Of a stretch of DNA of 64,000 bases, positions 11,536-23,575 are shown in pieces (the first letter of the stretch is position 1; each line of letters opens with the position of its first letter). A program made the translations under genes and the position numbers. This DNA is from Panicum virgatum (lineage: Eukaryota > Streptophyta > Magnoliopsida > Poales > Poaceae). The notes below the pieces were generated by a model, which saw nothing but the letters and a program-made list of their open reading frames with translations, ran no database searches and was not told where the DNA came from. The stretch covers positions 13,093,033 to 13,157,032 of the forward strand of contig NC_053153.1 of assembly GCF_016808335.1 (NCBI RefSeq). Direction: 5' to 3'.

Positions 11536-11713
11536 CTATTTAAGCCCCGAAAAGACTTGGACGAGAAGTCCAATATCTCTTCGGTTTTGTCATGCGAAAT
11601 CTATAAGGCACAGGTTTGAAATTTTCTTATCTCGTACCTACCAAAAATCGAGGCCGAATCGCAAACGAGGAAGCTCAGGCCGGCCGGCCTAGGGGTGTTG
11701 GGCCGGCCGGCCC
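11536..11713 (-). promoter_or_regulatory. Internal promoter-like block upstream of env-position ORF (element 4)
   Basis: On the minus strand two palindromic motifs, GGGCCGGCCGGCCC (11713-11700) and AGGCCGGCCGGCCT (11690-11677), lie about 133 bases upstream of a TATA-like CTTAAATAG (11544-11536), which lies about 70 bases upstream of the ATG at 11467. The same palindrome and a TATA box occur in the same order in the U3 of this element's LTR (8563-8421). I infer an internal U3-like promoter. Confidence 0.5.
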
Positions 11714-11957
11714 AGTGGGTTTTTCAGCCCCCTGGACTCCAACTTTTTCCGAGGTGCTTACCAACAAATTATGAGCCTATGTTTTACTCAAAGTTCGTCC
11801 AGAATAAAAATAAAACTACGAAAATAAAATCTAAAAGAGAGTATGTACAAACTTACCATGCTTAACGTTGTAAGGCTTGACATTCCGGTTCTTCCTCCAT
11901 GGTGTATATGTCGATGTAATGAAGGGGCATGACGTCGGGCTCCAAGAATACCTTTAG

Positions 11958-12359
11958 TCACTGTCCGTTCACCACATATTGGTCGCCTTTTGCATCCATG
12001 ATTGTCACCGCTCCCGTGGGTGAAACCGAGTGTACGACGTATGGTCCATCCCATTTGCTTTGTAATTTTCCTTTGCAAAAGAGTTTGAATCTTGAATTAT
12101 AGAGTAGGACCTTGTCTCCTTCTTTGAATTCCTTGTTTTGTAATCGCTTGTCGTACCACCTCTTCATCCTTTCTTTGTAAATTGATGCACTGTTGTACGC
12201 TTTCAATCTTAACTCCTCCAATTCGCTTATTTGAATTCTCCTTTTAATTCCAGCAGCTTCCGCATCAAAGTTCATCTCCTTCATTGCCCAATACGCCTTA
12301 TGTTCTAGCTCAATCGGCAAGTGGCATGTTTTTCCATAAACAAATTGATAAGGAGTCAT
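11958..12359 (-). pseudogene. Athila integrase C-terminal part (frameshifted)
   Basis: Continues the integrase in another frame: [20 protein letters not shown], then the [12 protein letters not shown] helix, a basic segment, and the [13 protein letters not shown] barrel typical of the Gypsy integrase tail, ending in GDQYVVNGQ. The upstream frame reads AYRTAHK and then leaves the family consensus, because a single A appears to be missing from the AAACCCCG run near 12367-12374. The domain normally binds DNA ends and target chromatin. Confidence 0.85.
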
Positions 12360-15300
12360 ACCAATCGGGGTTTATGTGCCGTACGATATGCCCATAGTGC
12401 ATCATCTAGTCTCTTCGACCAATCTTTTCCTCCTTTTACCACGGTCTTATTTAAGATATCCTTCAATTGCTTGTTCGAAGTTTCCGCATGTCCGTTTGTT
12501 TGGGGGTGATAAGCCGTGGACACTCTATGTTCAATTCCCAATTTCTTCAAGCATTTACCAAAGTCTTTACCCGTGAAGTGTGTTCCTCCGTCGCTTATCA
12601 AGATTCTCGGGACGCCATATTGAGGGAAGATTACCGATTTAATCATGTGCGTGGACTCCTCCGTTGATGCCTTCCGACATGGCATAGCTTCAACCCACTT
12701 TGAAACATAGTCCACCATCACCAATATATGTTCATACCCATGTGAGTTCACAAATGGTCCCATGAAATCGATTCCCCAGACATCAAATAGATCTATTTGC
12801 AAATTGTAGTTCAATGGCATGGCATTTCTTTGCGAGATATTCCCCGTCCTTTGGCATTCCGGACAAGTCGAAACAAATCTTTTCGCGTCTTCATGCATCT
12901 CGGGCCAATAGAATCCACTAGCCCATACCTTAGCTTGAGTTCTAAAGTGCCAATAATGTCCTCCATATCCTGACGAGTGAAACTTTCTTAGAACTTCTTC
13001 ACGTTCATCCCTTGGTATGCATCTTCTTAGGACTCCATCTTCTCCATATCTATATAAGTATGGTGGATCCCAATAGTATTTTCTTCTTTCTGCGATCACT
13101 CTTTTCCTTGCATTCTTGTCCAAGTGATCCAAGGGCATCCCTTTTATTGCCCTTATTATTTCATTCATCCAACTATCTTTGTCGAGAATTCTATATAGGT
13201 GATCATCTCTCATTTGATCCTCGATCGGTTCTTTTCCATCATCTCCATGGTTCATCCTTGATAGGTGGTCGGCCACAACATTTTCTGCCCATTTCTTGTC
13301 CCTTATCTCCACATCGAATTCTTGTAGCAATAGGATCCATCGAATCAAGCGTGGTTTACAATCTTTCTTGGACAAGAGATACTTGATTGCCGCATGGTCG
13401 GTATAAACTATCACCTTTGAATTTACTATGTATGATCTAAATTTTTCGAAGGCGAATACCACGGCAAGCAATTCTTTCTCCGTTGTTGCATAATTAAATT
13501 GGGCTTCATTGAGAGTCTTGCTTGCGTAGCAGATAGCATTTACCTTCCCCTCTTTCCTTTGTCCAAGAACAGCTCCTACGGCGTAGTTGCTTGCATCACA
13601 CATGATTTCAAAAGGTAGATTCAAATCCGGAGGTTGCATGATAGGAGCACTTATGAGAGATTGCTTGAGTGTTCGAAATGTGTGAAGACAATCACTATCG
13701 AAGATGTATTCCACATCTTTTTGGAGAAGTTGTGTCAATGGCTTGGTGATTTTTGAAAAATCCTTTATGAACCTCCTATAGAATCCAGCATGACCGAGGA
13801 AGCTCCTCAAAGATTTGATGTCCGTAGATGGAGGCAATTTCTCCACGGTTTCTATCTTTGCTCTGTCCACCTCTATCCCTCTCTCGGAGATAACATGACC
13901 GAGGACAATTCCTTCTTTCACCATGAAATTACACTTCTCCCAATTAAGCACAAGATCAATCTCTCCACATCTTTTAAGAACTTTCTCCAAATTTGCCAAG
14001 CAATTTTCAAAGCTAGTACCATGCACCGAGAAATCATCCATGAATACCTCCATAATCTCTTCTATGAAATTTGAAAATATAGCCATCATGCACCTTTGAA
14101 AAGAAGCGGGCGCATTGCACAATCCAAAAGGCAGCCTCCGATATGCAAAAGTTCCATACAGGCAAGTAAACATGGTCTTATGTTGATCATCCGGATGAAT
14201 AGGTATTTGGAAGAATCCCGAGTATCCATCAAGGTAATAAAAGTGTGAATGCTTTGCCAACCTTTCTAGCATCTCGTCAATGAATGGTAGTGGAAAATGA
14301 TACTTCGTTGCCTTATTCAATTTTCTATAATCGATGCATATCCTCCATCCCGTGATGGTTCTTTGTGGTATCAATTGCTCCTTCTCATTTTTCACAACCG
14401 TGAGTCCTCCTTTCTTCGGGACGCAATGCACGGGGCTTACCCATTCACTATGTGGCACGGGGTATATTATTCTGGCATTCAACAAGTTGATAACCTCCTT
14501 CTTCACCACATCACGCATAGCATGGATCAACCTTCTTTGATGCTCTACGACCGGCTTGTATTGCTCCTCGAGTTGTATACGATGTGTGCAAAAAGCGGGG
14601 CTAATACCTTTCAAGTCGTTAATCGAGTAGCCGATCACCTTTTTGTGCTTCTTCAATAAATTCAGCAACTTCTCCGTCTCTTCCTGGCTCAATTCATCGC
14701 TAATAATCACCGGAAAAGTCTTGCCATCTCCCAAAAATTGATTTTTCAATCCCTTGGGGAGTGGCTTCATCTCAACATCGGGCGCACCATCCTCTTCTTG
14801 ATCTAACTCTCCAATGTCTTCAAATTTTTCTTCCTCCAAATTCCCGTGTTGCGGCTTCAATTCTTCCATTGTTTCCACTAGTTCTCCATCTTGATCATCT
14901 TGAGCGTCTCCATTCTCCAAAGCGCGTTGGAGAGGATCCCTGAAAGAATCAATGGAACGAATGCTCTCTACCTCTTCGTTATCAAGAGGTAGAGGTGAAG
15001 CAAAAGACGGTTTTGAATGAAATTCAAATATGCGCTTCTCTCCATCTAGATCAAAAGTGACAATCCCTTTTCCAACATCTAGAACAACATTTACTAATTT
15101 GAGAAAGGGTTTTCCAAGGATTATGCCTTCATGCTTATCATCACTAGCGTTAATCACAAAAAAGTCAGTAGGAATTTTTTTACCCGCTATGGCAACATTT
15201 AGATTTCTAAGCACTCCTAGTGGTTTAATTAATCTACCATCTCCCACGATCAATTTAATGATTGTGGCATCAAGGTTTGATGTTTCGTTAAAAATATCAA

Positions 15301-16396
15301 CATAAACCTTGGAACTCATCACACTAACATGGGCGCCAACGTCACATAAAATGTTGCAACATTTTGTTCTGTCTATCATGCAATCAACACAAGGTGTGGG
15401 TGATGGATTACCTTTGCCTTGATCGCTTCCAATCGCATATACTTGGGCTATGTGCACGTAGGGTGATGATTCTGATTTTACTCCTATGATCTTTTTGACC
15501 TCCAGCACTTCGTCCAAGTCAATCTCTTCCTCTTTTTCTTCAAAAAGTTTCCGAATAATATCACCGGCCGATTCCTTGCCAAATGTATATCCCGTGTGAT
15601 TATCCGGCGGGAAGTCTTCCGCTATCACCTTCGCCATTCCTCGTTGATTTGGATGCGGTCTTGCTTTGTCGAACAATCTTCCGAAGTCAATTGGTATCCA
15701 ATCCATTTGCTCGAATTCCCTTAGCGATTTGGCGGTGCCCATGGTTCTTCCTTTCTTTTCCGGATCATCTTTTGTTGCACTCCGGATCGATGCTTCTTCA
15801 TCGTGGTTTGTCTCTATGACTTTCTCATGCTTCGGTTGTTCTTCCCTCACTTCCGATGCCTCTTTTCTGAAAATTCCAGCAAGCACCCGCACCTGAGATT
15901 CTTCCTCGGAGCTTGCCGAACATTGTTTTTCCCAATCTCTTCGCATGGCCGCACCCTTGGTGATTTTTTGTAGGAGTTGGGCGGCTTCCGTGAGTGTTTT
16001 CTCCATGAGATCTCCTCCTGCACACATTTGAACAAATTGCATGCACTCGGGGGTTAGGGAAAAATAAAAGGTATGCAAGAGTACTTCACCGGAAAATCCG
16101 AGCTTCGGTCCTTGTTCAATCAATCCATTGAATCTATCCCATGCTTGATCTATCCCTTCTTCTTCTCCTTGCGCAAAGTTGATCACTTGCTTCCGAATAT
16201 GTTGAACCTTGCTTAATGGAAAGAACCGCTCGCAAAATTTCTTCATCAAGTCATCCCAATTTCCTTTTACCTCGAAGGATGCAAGTGCAAACCATCTTCT
16301 CGCTTCTTCCGCAAGTGAGTATGGGAAAAGATTCCATCTAAACCAAGCTAGCAAACTCCGTCTTGTTGTACCGTGTTGCATAGCATTGTGAACCAC
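12356..16396 (-). CDS. Athila gag-pol polyprotein (protease, RT, RNase H, integrase)
   Basis: An open frame of 1346 codons. Residues ~1-150 are retrotransposon gag ([13 protein letters not shown]). ~340-440 is the aspartic protease with DVGA at ~352 in place of the usual D-S/T-G. ~640-860 is reverse transcriptase with the catalytic FMDD at ~785. ~930-1040 is RNase H ([11 protein letters not shown]). ~1140-1195 is the HHCC integrase finger. ~1200-1345 is the DDE core (D in WGIDFMGPF ~1206, D in SDGGTHF ~1268, E in HAETSNK ~1303). FMDD and the motif set place it in the Athila lineage. The ATG at 16396 is only where this frame opens: the natural start is in the frame-shifted gag upstream. The end at 12356 is a frameshift inside integrase, not the natural terminus. 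Confidence 0.9.
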   Translation of the reverse strand: MVHNAMQHGTTRRSLLAWFRWNLFPYSLAEEARRWFALASFEVKGNWDDLMKKFCERFFPLSKVQHIRKQVINFAQGEEEGIDQAWDRFNGLIEQGPKLGFSGEVLLHTFYFSLTPECMQFVQMCAGGDLMEKTLTEAAQLLQKITKGAAMRRDWEKQCSASSEEESQVRVLAGIFRKEASEVREEQPKHEKVIETNHDEEASIRSATKDDPEKKGRTMGTAKSLREFEQMDWIPIDFGRLFDKARPHPNQRGMAKVIAEDFPPDNHTGYTFGKESAGDIIRKLFEEKEEEIDLDEVLEVKKIIGVKSESSPYVHIAQVYAIGSDQGKGNPSPTPCVDCMIDRTKCCNILCDVGAHVSVMSSKVYVDIFNETSNLDATIIKLIVGDGRLIKPLGVLRNLNVAIAGKKIPTDFFVINASDDKHEGIILGKPFLKLVNVVLDVGKGIVTFDLDGEKRIFEFHSKPSFASPLPLDNEEVESIRSIDSFRDPLQRALENGDAQDDQDGELVETMEELKPQHGNLEEEKFEDIGELDQEEDGAPDVEMKPLPKGLKNQFLGDGKTFPVIISDELSQEETEKLLNLLKKHKKVIGYSINDLKGISPAFCTHRIQLEEQYKPVVEHQRRLIHAMRDVVKKEVINLLNARIIYPVPHSEWVSPVHCVPKKGGLTVVKNEKEQLIPQRTITGWRICIDYRKLNKATKYHFPLPFIDEMLERLAKHSHFYYLDGYSGFFQIPIHPDDQHKTMFTCLYGTFAYRRLPFGLCNAPASFQRCMMAIFSNFIEEIMEVFMDDFSVHGTSFENCLANLEKVLKRCGEIDLVLNWEKCNFMVKEGIVLGHVISERGIEVDRAKIETVEKLPPSTDIKSLRSFLGHAGFYRRFIKDFSKITKPLTQLLQKDVEYIFDSDCLHTFRTLKQSLISAPIMQPPDLNLPFEIMCDASNYAVGAVLGQRKEGKVNAICYASKTLNEAQFNYATTEKELLAVVFAFEKFRSYIVNSKVIVYTDHAAIKYLLSKKDCKPRLIRWILLLQEFDVEIRDKKWAENVVADHLSRMNHGDDGKEPIEDQMRDDHLYRILDKDSWMNEIIRAIKGMPLDHLDKNARKRVIAERRKYYWDPPYLYRYGEDGVLRRCIPRDEREEVLRKFHSSGYGGHYWHFRTQAKVWASGFYWPEMHEDAKRFVSTCPECQRTGNISQRNAMPLNYNLQIDLFDVWGIDFMGPFVNSHGYEHILVMVDYVSKWVEAMPCRKASTEESTHMIKSVIFPQYGVPRILISDGGTHFTGKDFGKCLKKLGIEHRVSTAYHPQTNGHAETSNKQLKDILNKTVVKGGKDWSKRLDDALWAYRTAHKPRLV

Positions 16397-16599
16397 TTGA
16401 TATGTCTATACGGGTTGTCCGTCTCATCTCCTCTAAAGGGGTTTGCCGCCGCCATCTTGATGATTTGAGGCTTGATCTCGTACTCGGTGGCTCGCAACAC
16501 CGAATCTGATTTTTGCATGTCAAAGTCCTCCGATCGCGGGCTTGCATAATCCATTAGTGATTTTTCTCCTTCCTCCACGTGTTGAATGAGATGGGCCAT
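16348..16599 (-). pseudogene. Athila gag, N-terminal part
   Basis: Starts MAHLIQHVEEGEKSLMDYAS 136 bases inside the primer site. It reaches the conserved [21 protein letters not shown] segment, after which the family continues in another frame in the overlapping long ORF ([18 protein letters not shown]). A single-base indel near 16350-16360 explains the break. The gag protein would build the particle. The start is chosen as the first ATG of the frame after the leader. Confidence 0.8.
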
Positions 16600-16709
16600 C
16601 TAGACAATCAAAACAAAAACAAGAAAAAAACAAAAATTTTCTGGGGAAAGGTTAGGTGTTAGTAATCAACAAAATTAATACAAAGTTAAACGTAGCAAAA
16701 TCGCTTGTT

Positions 16710-16726
16710 CCCCGGCAACGGCGCCA
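16710..16726 (-). other. Primer binding site, tRNA-Asp type (element 4)
   Basis: On the minus strand TGGCGCCGTTGCCGGGG, 8 bases inside the LTR edge, identical to the site of element 3. Confidence 0.88.
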
Positions 16727-16734
16727 GAAAAGCT

Positions 16735-17749
16735 TGTTGACGCTTCTTAAAGCGCCAATTTACGTACCGCAAGCGCACGGATCGTGTAGCTTTTCCCTTA
16801 GAGTATTCCCCCAAGGTTAATCAATCCACGGAACAAGTGTATTACTATGCTTAACTAAGCACTAATGATGTTGGTAAAAGATCTATATTGAGTGATTGAG
16901 TGTGAAATAGATCTAATCTAACCAATCTAATCTAATCTAGACTAGTGAGCAATGATAGATGTGTGCACAAGATATGAAGAGCATTTGTCCATAGGGTCTA
17001 GGATCACTAGAGATGTAATCGCCAAGCAACGAAGAACGGATCTAATCTACCAAGGGTGTGTTCCAAGATCAAAACCTTTCCCTCCCGCATACTGTCACTA
17101 CACGAGGATAATCGGTAACGAATCAACAAGAACACGATAGTTGATGTAATCTAAGTAAACCATGCAAGAGCAAAGCAAAGCCAAAGCCAAGTCGCGAACT
17201 ATTAGGCATCAAAGCATCATCAACAAGAATCATGATAGATCAATCTCATAAAGGATTCGGCAATTACAACTCAAGATCTCCTTACAACCCCATGAACAAA
17301 TGAGGACTTTACCCCATGAAGCTAAGCGAAGCGTAGTCGATCATGGTGGTGAAATCTCTGGCAATGGATGGATCCCTTGCTCTCCTCCAACTTGCAGCGG
17401 CGCCGAGGGACGATGAGGCCTCCGGTGTCGCCTTTCTCTTGTGTCTAACTCGAATGTATCTCTGGATGCTCTCTCTCTCTCTGCGATCTGCGCGATCCTC
17501 CTCTTTGACGGCGGCTTCGGGGTATTTATAGGTAGATATGGTCGGTGGTTTTGGTAAAACATAGATTAGGGTTGACGCATACTTCGTAATGAAGAAAACT
17601 GAGGCCGATTGGGTCCCAAAATATATGTGCAAATTTGAAAATGACCAATAATTAGGCCGGGGTTAGAATGGTTAGTGATTTTGATATTAAATTCATGCCA
17701 TTATTAAAGATAAACAAGGGATAAAATGGGTACTTAAGGAGCGCCAACA
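16735..17749 (-). repeat. Chimeric LTR: element 4 5' LTR fused to element 3 left LTR tail
   Basis: Bases 16735 to about 17616 match the element 4 left LTR (7634-8513). From about 17617 to 17749 the sequence instead matches the end of the element 3 right LTR (24907-25038: CCAAAATATATGTGCAAA...). The switch lies in a few shared bases, TCC(C). The fused LTR lacks the GGCCGGCC motifs that precede the TATA box in the intact copies. In the minus orientation this is the promoter LTR of element 4, so its U3 is altered. Confidence 0.85.
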
Positions 17750-20700
17750 TTCCCCCCATGCTTAAACCTTGCTCGTCCTCGAGTAAGTCCATTAGCTTTT
17801 CTTATAAAGAAATCAGTGTTGCCCCTCAATGTCCTCTCTGCACTTAGTCATACATAACAAGACATATTGCTCTCTCAAGTATTTAGCATTTAAGTTCATG
17901 TTGTGACCGGCTATTTTTTTCATTAAGGAAGATAGACTAGCAATTAAAGAACAAGCCACAATAATAAATAAATGCAATGCTCTCAAACTTAAGCGAACTT
18001 CAAACCTTTACCTTGTTTCATCGTGAAGAGTTTTCAAAAGAATGCATATCAAACATAAGTGAGAATCTCTTGCAAAAGATCATGGAAACACTCATCTCAT
18101 CAAGTCGCTCAAGCCTACATTAGATTGTCTTCAACCTATTCTACTCATATATAAAAGTGGAAGGCTTATGTGGAGCTTGGTAGGTAAAAACAATCCTAGC
18201 AAAACATTATTCTTGAAATATTATCAAACTAAGAGAGGGATCTAATGGAATTACCGAGACTAGTCAAAACAGCCATTGGAAAATAATGTTGGAGAGGGAG
18301 AAAGATGAGACACACACATTTAGATAGGTGGACATGTGCAAGTGGCAAATGGATGATCCCGTTATCGGATTGCACATGGTTGGAAGATTTGAGTATGGAA
18401 TAATTCTTCAAAGTAACTTGGAAAATTGATGAAGCCAAAAAGAGCTAAGGAGCGTTTTATTCTTCTCTTTTTTTCTTTCATTTTTCTTTTCTTTTCTCCC
18501 TTTTTTCATTTTTCTATTTTTTTTCTTTCTTACTTTTTTTTCTTTCTTTTTGCTCCTTAGAACTTTTGATAACATAGAATACTTACCCAGCCATCTCCCC
18601 ATGCTTGAACGAATGCTCGTCCTCGAGTATGAATAGTGGGAGAACCAACTAGGTAGGGCAAGTATCTCAAATTCACCTTCTTCTTCGTAGAACCTCTTGA
18701 ATCTCCGGGGAGCCTTGTCTCCCAAAACTTTTCTTTATATGGTGCCCTTGATTCTTTTGATTTCGTCGAAATGATAATCCATACTCAAATTGGGTTGTGG
18801 TCAAGGAGGTAATCACAAAAAGATATTTTTGGTTTAGGGTGGATATCCAGCGAGGTTTGCAAAATTCCCGAAGTAGAAACTCACAATGCATGGATAAATA
18901 GGCTAGCAAAAAGAAGGTTACACAAAAAAAACGGTATGACCAGCTTCTTAGTCTCATACCAAAGAAATCAATCTTAATCCAACTCATCAAAATATAAGTT
19001 TGCAATCTAAAGGTTTCATCATAAAAGAATATGTATGTATAGGCTTTGGTAGGTAGAACTTTGCAAGAGATTCACAAATGTAGATAGCATAAGAATTAAG
19101 TTTTCAAATTAAACAACGCAAGGTATAAGGTCATCGGTAGACTTAATTCAAAGAGCAACATAGAATATGTGGGTCTAGAATTTAGTCATTTAACCTCCAC
19201 AAATAAAAGAGCCGATATTTAATCATTTTAATTCCATTTAATTGAGAGCAAATGGTCAAGTCATATACAACATAGCGTAGGTAAAACAAAGCAGCAACTT
19301 TCATCATTTTTCCATAAGCAAAAGGCATTGCCAAAATGTATCAATGTGGTGAGCACAAATTATGGTGATCCTACACTTATTGAAAACAAAAACAAAACTA
19401 GGTTGTCCTCCAAGAAGCCATGTGATAGGTTGAGAGATATATACAAAAGTTGCATCTATGGTTGAAGGCATATATGTACAAGCATTTAGAAAAAGAGAGA
19501 GTTGAGGAAAAATTACCGTCCTTCTCGATGCTCGTAATGAAGTGTAGCGCGGCCTCCCCCATACTTAAGCATTGTGCTAAGCATGGAAGAAGAATCATGA
19601 GCATCTTGTGGCAACCGTGATTATCTTACTCCATGAGATCTTTCTTCCTTGTCTACGAAATCCTCCCCCATGCTTAGCATGATGCTAGGCGTGGAAGGAG
19701 AAGATGGACCATCTTGTAATTCTTGAAGTCCTTCCCTCATGTGTATGAATATCATCTTCAATATGTCTTCACCTTTGTTGCCTCAATTTTCTTCAACTTC
19801 TTCTTGTACTAAGTCATGGTCCCAATTATTGCTTCACATCGTCGTCGCCTCCTTCAATTCCTCGTTGTCCCATTGCTGCCTCATCTTCATGAATTTTTCT
19901 TTCAATTTCCAGAATAGAACATATACTGAAATAGTGCTCCATTGCGAAGTGCACGAATTTTCCTTTCCAATGAGTCCTCATTCGCCCAAAATTGATTCCG
20001 AACAAGAGAGTTATGTCCATTTCATCCCAGCGCTGCAATCTGTCCCAACGAATTTCAGAACGGGCAACGCCCAATGTTCTTGCCATATCTCCTTGTACGG
20101 GTCTTCAAATTCATTGATCTTGGATGCGTTGGAATGGGAATTTCATGGAGCTTCTGAATATCAACTTTTTCTTCCCTGTACATCTCTGTCCATGCGCAAA
20201 ATTTGATGAAAATAGCGGGGCTTGCTCTCAAACTTTTGGTGATGTTGACGAATTTGATTTCTTCTTTGATCACGAATTCATGGGAACGCTTTGTCATGCT
20301 TGCAAAACAATCAAATGCACACACTACCCCCGGGGTGACGGTCGGGAGTAGAGACAAAAGACAACAAACCAACCATCCCTAGAATCTCAACTTGTGGGAA
20401 ACTAGCCACAAGATTAGAATCAAAGGGTGGTGCAATGCTTCCTAAATCTCTCTAAAAAGACACAAAGAAAAAGACTCAAAACACTAATAGGCACACAAAA
20501 AGGTCTACAAGTTTCCCAAGATCAAATAACAAAGTGCTCCCTCGATAACATTTAGAATGAACAACATGAAGTTATGGTTTTTGTTAGAACAATGGTACAA
20601 TGTTACATGATATTCCGATTAAAGAGTGCAATGTAGACGGTCATATTAATATATATAAAATAAAAGATCGGGTTGTCTCCCGCAAAGCGCTTCATTTAAA

Positions 20701-23550
20701 GTCATAGAGCTCGACTTTCTTACCTTCAAATTGATGCGAAGACATGGTCCTTCATGCAAGAGGTGAAGGTGTTCCATACAGCTCTTATTCCACTTTCCAT
20801 GTTGGACATGATCAATGATGCTTAATGGAAAACTTGCACAATCATCTCTCACATCATCGTCACCTCCTTCTTTGTTGTCCTTCGTCGCTACCTTTCTTTT
20901 CACGGATTTTCCTCTCTGTCCAGATTGGGAGTTGCGCCAACCAATTGATCCAATGCAAGGTGCACAAAATCTTCTTTCCAACAAGTCTTTATTTGCCCAA
21001 AACGCATTCCAATTGAGGGAGTTATGCCCATTTCCCCCGTCACTGCAATCTGCCCCGTGCTGATTTCAGCACGTGCATCTCCGATGTTTGAGACATAGCT
21101 CCTCCCGTGGGTCTTCAATTGTATCGATCATGGATGCGTTGAACCGAGGACTTGATGGAGGTCCTGAATATTCAACTTTCTTGCATTGTAAATCTCTGGA
21201 CTTGTGCACAAAATTGATGAGGCTTAGCGACGTCCATTCTTGAAACTTGAAGATGTTGATGATGGTGTTTAAAATTTTGGGCACGGTTTCCCTCCTGATC
21301 ATTTGAGTTTCATGTCTTGCATGGTTAGTGAAATTCGGGGCTTCTCCCGACATGTGCTCTTTTAGGGTCATGAGCTTGACCAAGCGCAAAGCAAGATCGA
21401 GATTTGCAATTATTTGTAAACATATGCAACATAATCACATCCTCAATTAAATTTCATCAACAAGGCATGGTGTAATTAAATGCAGCATGTGTTTCTTGCA
21501 TAGCGCGGAGCTCATTATTAGGCAGAGATTCTTTAAGCATGAAATCAACATTCTCAAGAAACTCTAGCCTATCAAGAACAAGGCATATAATTTAAACTTT
21601 CATTCCGACTATCGGTTCGAGCAAGAGATTTTTAAAGATTATCAACAAAACCAATAGAAGCTTGAGAATTCAATGTATACCTTGGCCTCGGAGCTTTTTC
21701 ATACTCATTGGAGTCGTGGTGCTTTGTGCGAGATGTCATCTTGATGCACTCTTCGTGGTCCGTCGTGGTTTGCTTCTCACGTCTCCATGTGTTGAATGTT
21801 GCGCTCTTGTAATCCGTCGTGGTTTGTTTGCAACATCTTCGTTTGTCGAAGGTCGATTGCTTGTGCCTTCATTTTCCAATGTCATTGGGGTTCTTCCTCT
21901 GCTCCAAGCCTCTGAATTTTATCATGTACGCTTGATGAAATCATCGCCCAAGCTCCCCTTCATTGTTGTCATCGTCATCTTCTCTATCTTGTTCTCATCG
22001 CGTTGCTCCTGCCTCTTCTTCATGGAATCTCTCCTGTATACTCAACAGAACATATACCAAAATATAGATCAATTGAAATTTTTATGAAATTACCTTTCCA
22101 ACGAGTGGTCATTCATCTTAAACTGAGTCCAAATGAGGGAGTTATGCCCGTTTCACTTTTGGCGCTGCGTGCTGTCCAGAAATTTTCAGAGTGCACAACC
22201 ATTAATGTTTTCGCCATACCCGTTTGTAGGAATCTCCGATTTACTTGGTTCTTGATTTGTTGGGACGGGAACTTCGTGGAGCTTTTGAATATCCAAAAAT
22301 ATGCTGCTATTTGCTTCTGAGGTCGAGCTGGACATTGATGAGAACAATATCTTCTTGTGAATTCATCCGAAGATGTCAATGATCTCTATCATGTGGTGTT
22401 TGGAGCGTAGTGTCGTGCGTTCCTAGGCTTCAAGGTCATCACCATTGATTACCAGCATATCACAGCTTCAATGATGTGTCTTCTCCATTGTTCTTGCTTT
22501 ACTCAAGGTGTCGGGATTGGAAGATGCTCTTGTGCTTCGTGTTGATGATCCGAACGGTTTCCTTCCTTGATAGCATCACTCGATTAGAAGTATATCGAGG
22601 ATCCCACTGGAGAAGATAGGTGGTGTTGTGGTTCTTCTAATCTTGTTGCCTCCAGATTTGGTCAACTTCAAATCATCATCTTTTGCGCACACAGCCTTCC
22701 AATCATCCTTTGACATCGTCATCACCTTCTTCGTCGGTTGCCACTGCCTTTGTCCTTGTTGAATTTCCCTTCATCCAGTGCAGAAAATGTACCAAACTTT
22801 TGCTCCATTGCAAGGTGCATCAAATTATCTTTCCAACAAGTGGTCATTCGCCCCAATTGGACTCCGGATAATGAAGTTATGCTTGTTTTATTACGGCGCT
22901 GCAATCTGTCCAGAGGGATCTCAGAACGCGCAGGGTTGAAAGATTTTACCATAACTCTTCACACCGATCTCCAAAGTTGACGGTTCTTGATCCGTTGGAA
23001 AGAAGACTTGATGGAGCTTCAAAATAATCTATTATTTTCTCATGGTACTTCTTTGATCTTGGACAAAAAAACTCATCACAATAGTAACACTTCATAGATG
23101 ATGATGATCGCACGATTTTCTTCGCGGGCATGCTTCATACCTATTGCTTGAACAAACAATTCTTCCCAAAAAAATTAGTCTTTAAAATTAATTGACATGG
23201 CGGCGTACCTTATTTATCATCTTTTGCTTTGGGGAGTGGGGACTCGATAGCGGATGTTGGGCCACTAACAAAAGTTAGCACCTACCACTAAAGAGCGAAT
23301 CTGGATGTTGTTGCCGTCATGTCGATGTGGACGTTGTCGATGTTCCATGTCGAGGCTCCTCGATCATCTTATTGCCGATTGTTGAAATTTGTTGAAGTGG
23401 ATTATGGACTTCTCGAAGTCCAAGTTTGGGGTCTAGCTTTTTCCACTTGCTTTTAAGGACACAAACAAGAAAACAAGGGTATATGCAATAATAAAAATTA
23501 GGGTTAGTCCAAAAAACTAGATAGATTGCCCTAGGGTTCGAGTTGCCGAT
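17750..23550 (-). repeat. Element 3 internal region: non-coding, four degenerate ~230-base repeats
   Basis: About 5.8 kb with no credible protein domain. It starts (left) with the polypurine complement TTCCCCCCA. A recurrent block is recognisable at about 19936-20170, 20935-21180, 22030-22310 and 22790-23040. Each copy contains a close form of CATTGCAAGGTGCA, then TTTCCAACRAGT, then GAGTTATGCCCATTT, then GCGCTGCAATCTGTCC, then a segment ending ATGGAGCTTCTGAATATC. Spacing between copies is 0.8-1.1 kb. Copies are strongly diverged, so they predate the insertion. Function unknown; packaging or structural RNA repeats are possible. Confidence 0.65.
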
Positions 23551-23567
23551 CCCCGGCAACGGCGCCA
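23551..23567 (-). other. Primer binding site, tRNA-Asp type (element 3)
   Basis: On the minus strand TGGCGCCGTTGCCGGGG, separated by a short AGCTTTTC spacer from the LTR end. It is complementary to the 3' end of plant tRNA-Asp (GUC), the primer typical of Athila-type elements. Confidence 0.88.
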
Positions 23568-23575
23568 GAAAAGCT

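Larger units (their letters stand above)
7634..17616 (-). mobile_element. Element 4: Athila-lineage Gypsy retrotransposon (coding, recently inserted)
   Basis: Inserted in the left LTR of element 3. On the minus strand the order is 5' LTR (truncated, 16735 to about 17616), tRNA-Asp primer site (16710-16726), gag, protease, reverse transcriptase, RNase H, integrase, an extra ORF in env position, a 1.8-kb tail, polypurine tract (8833-8840) and 3' LTR (7634-8832). About 16 differences are seen over ~880 aligned LTR bases, so it is the youngest of the nest. The left TSD would be GCCGT (7629-7633). The right one is lost with the distal part of the 5' LTR. Coding damage is slight: two frame changes and one nonsense codon. 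Confidence 0.9.

Noticed and set aside
16710..16726. tRNA-Asp gene
   Set aside because: Only the 3' 17 bases match tRNA-Asp; position beside the LTR shows it is a primer binding site. The same applies at 23551-23567.
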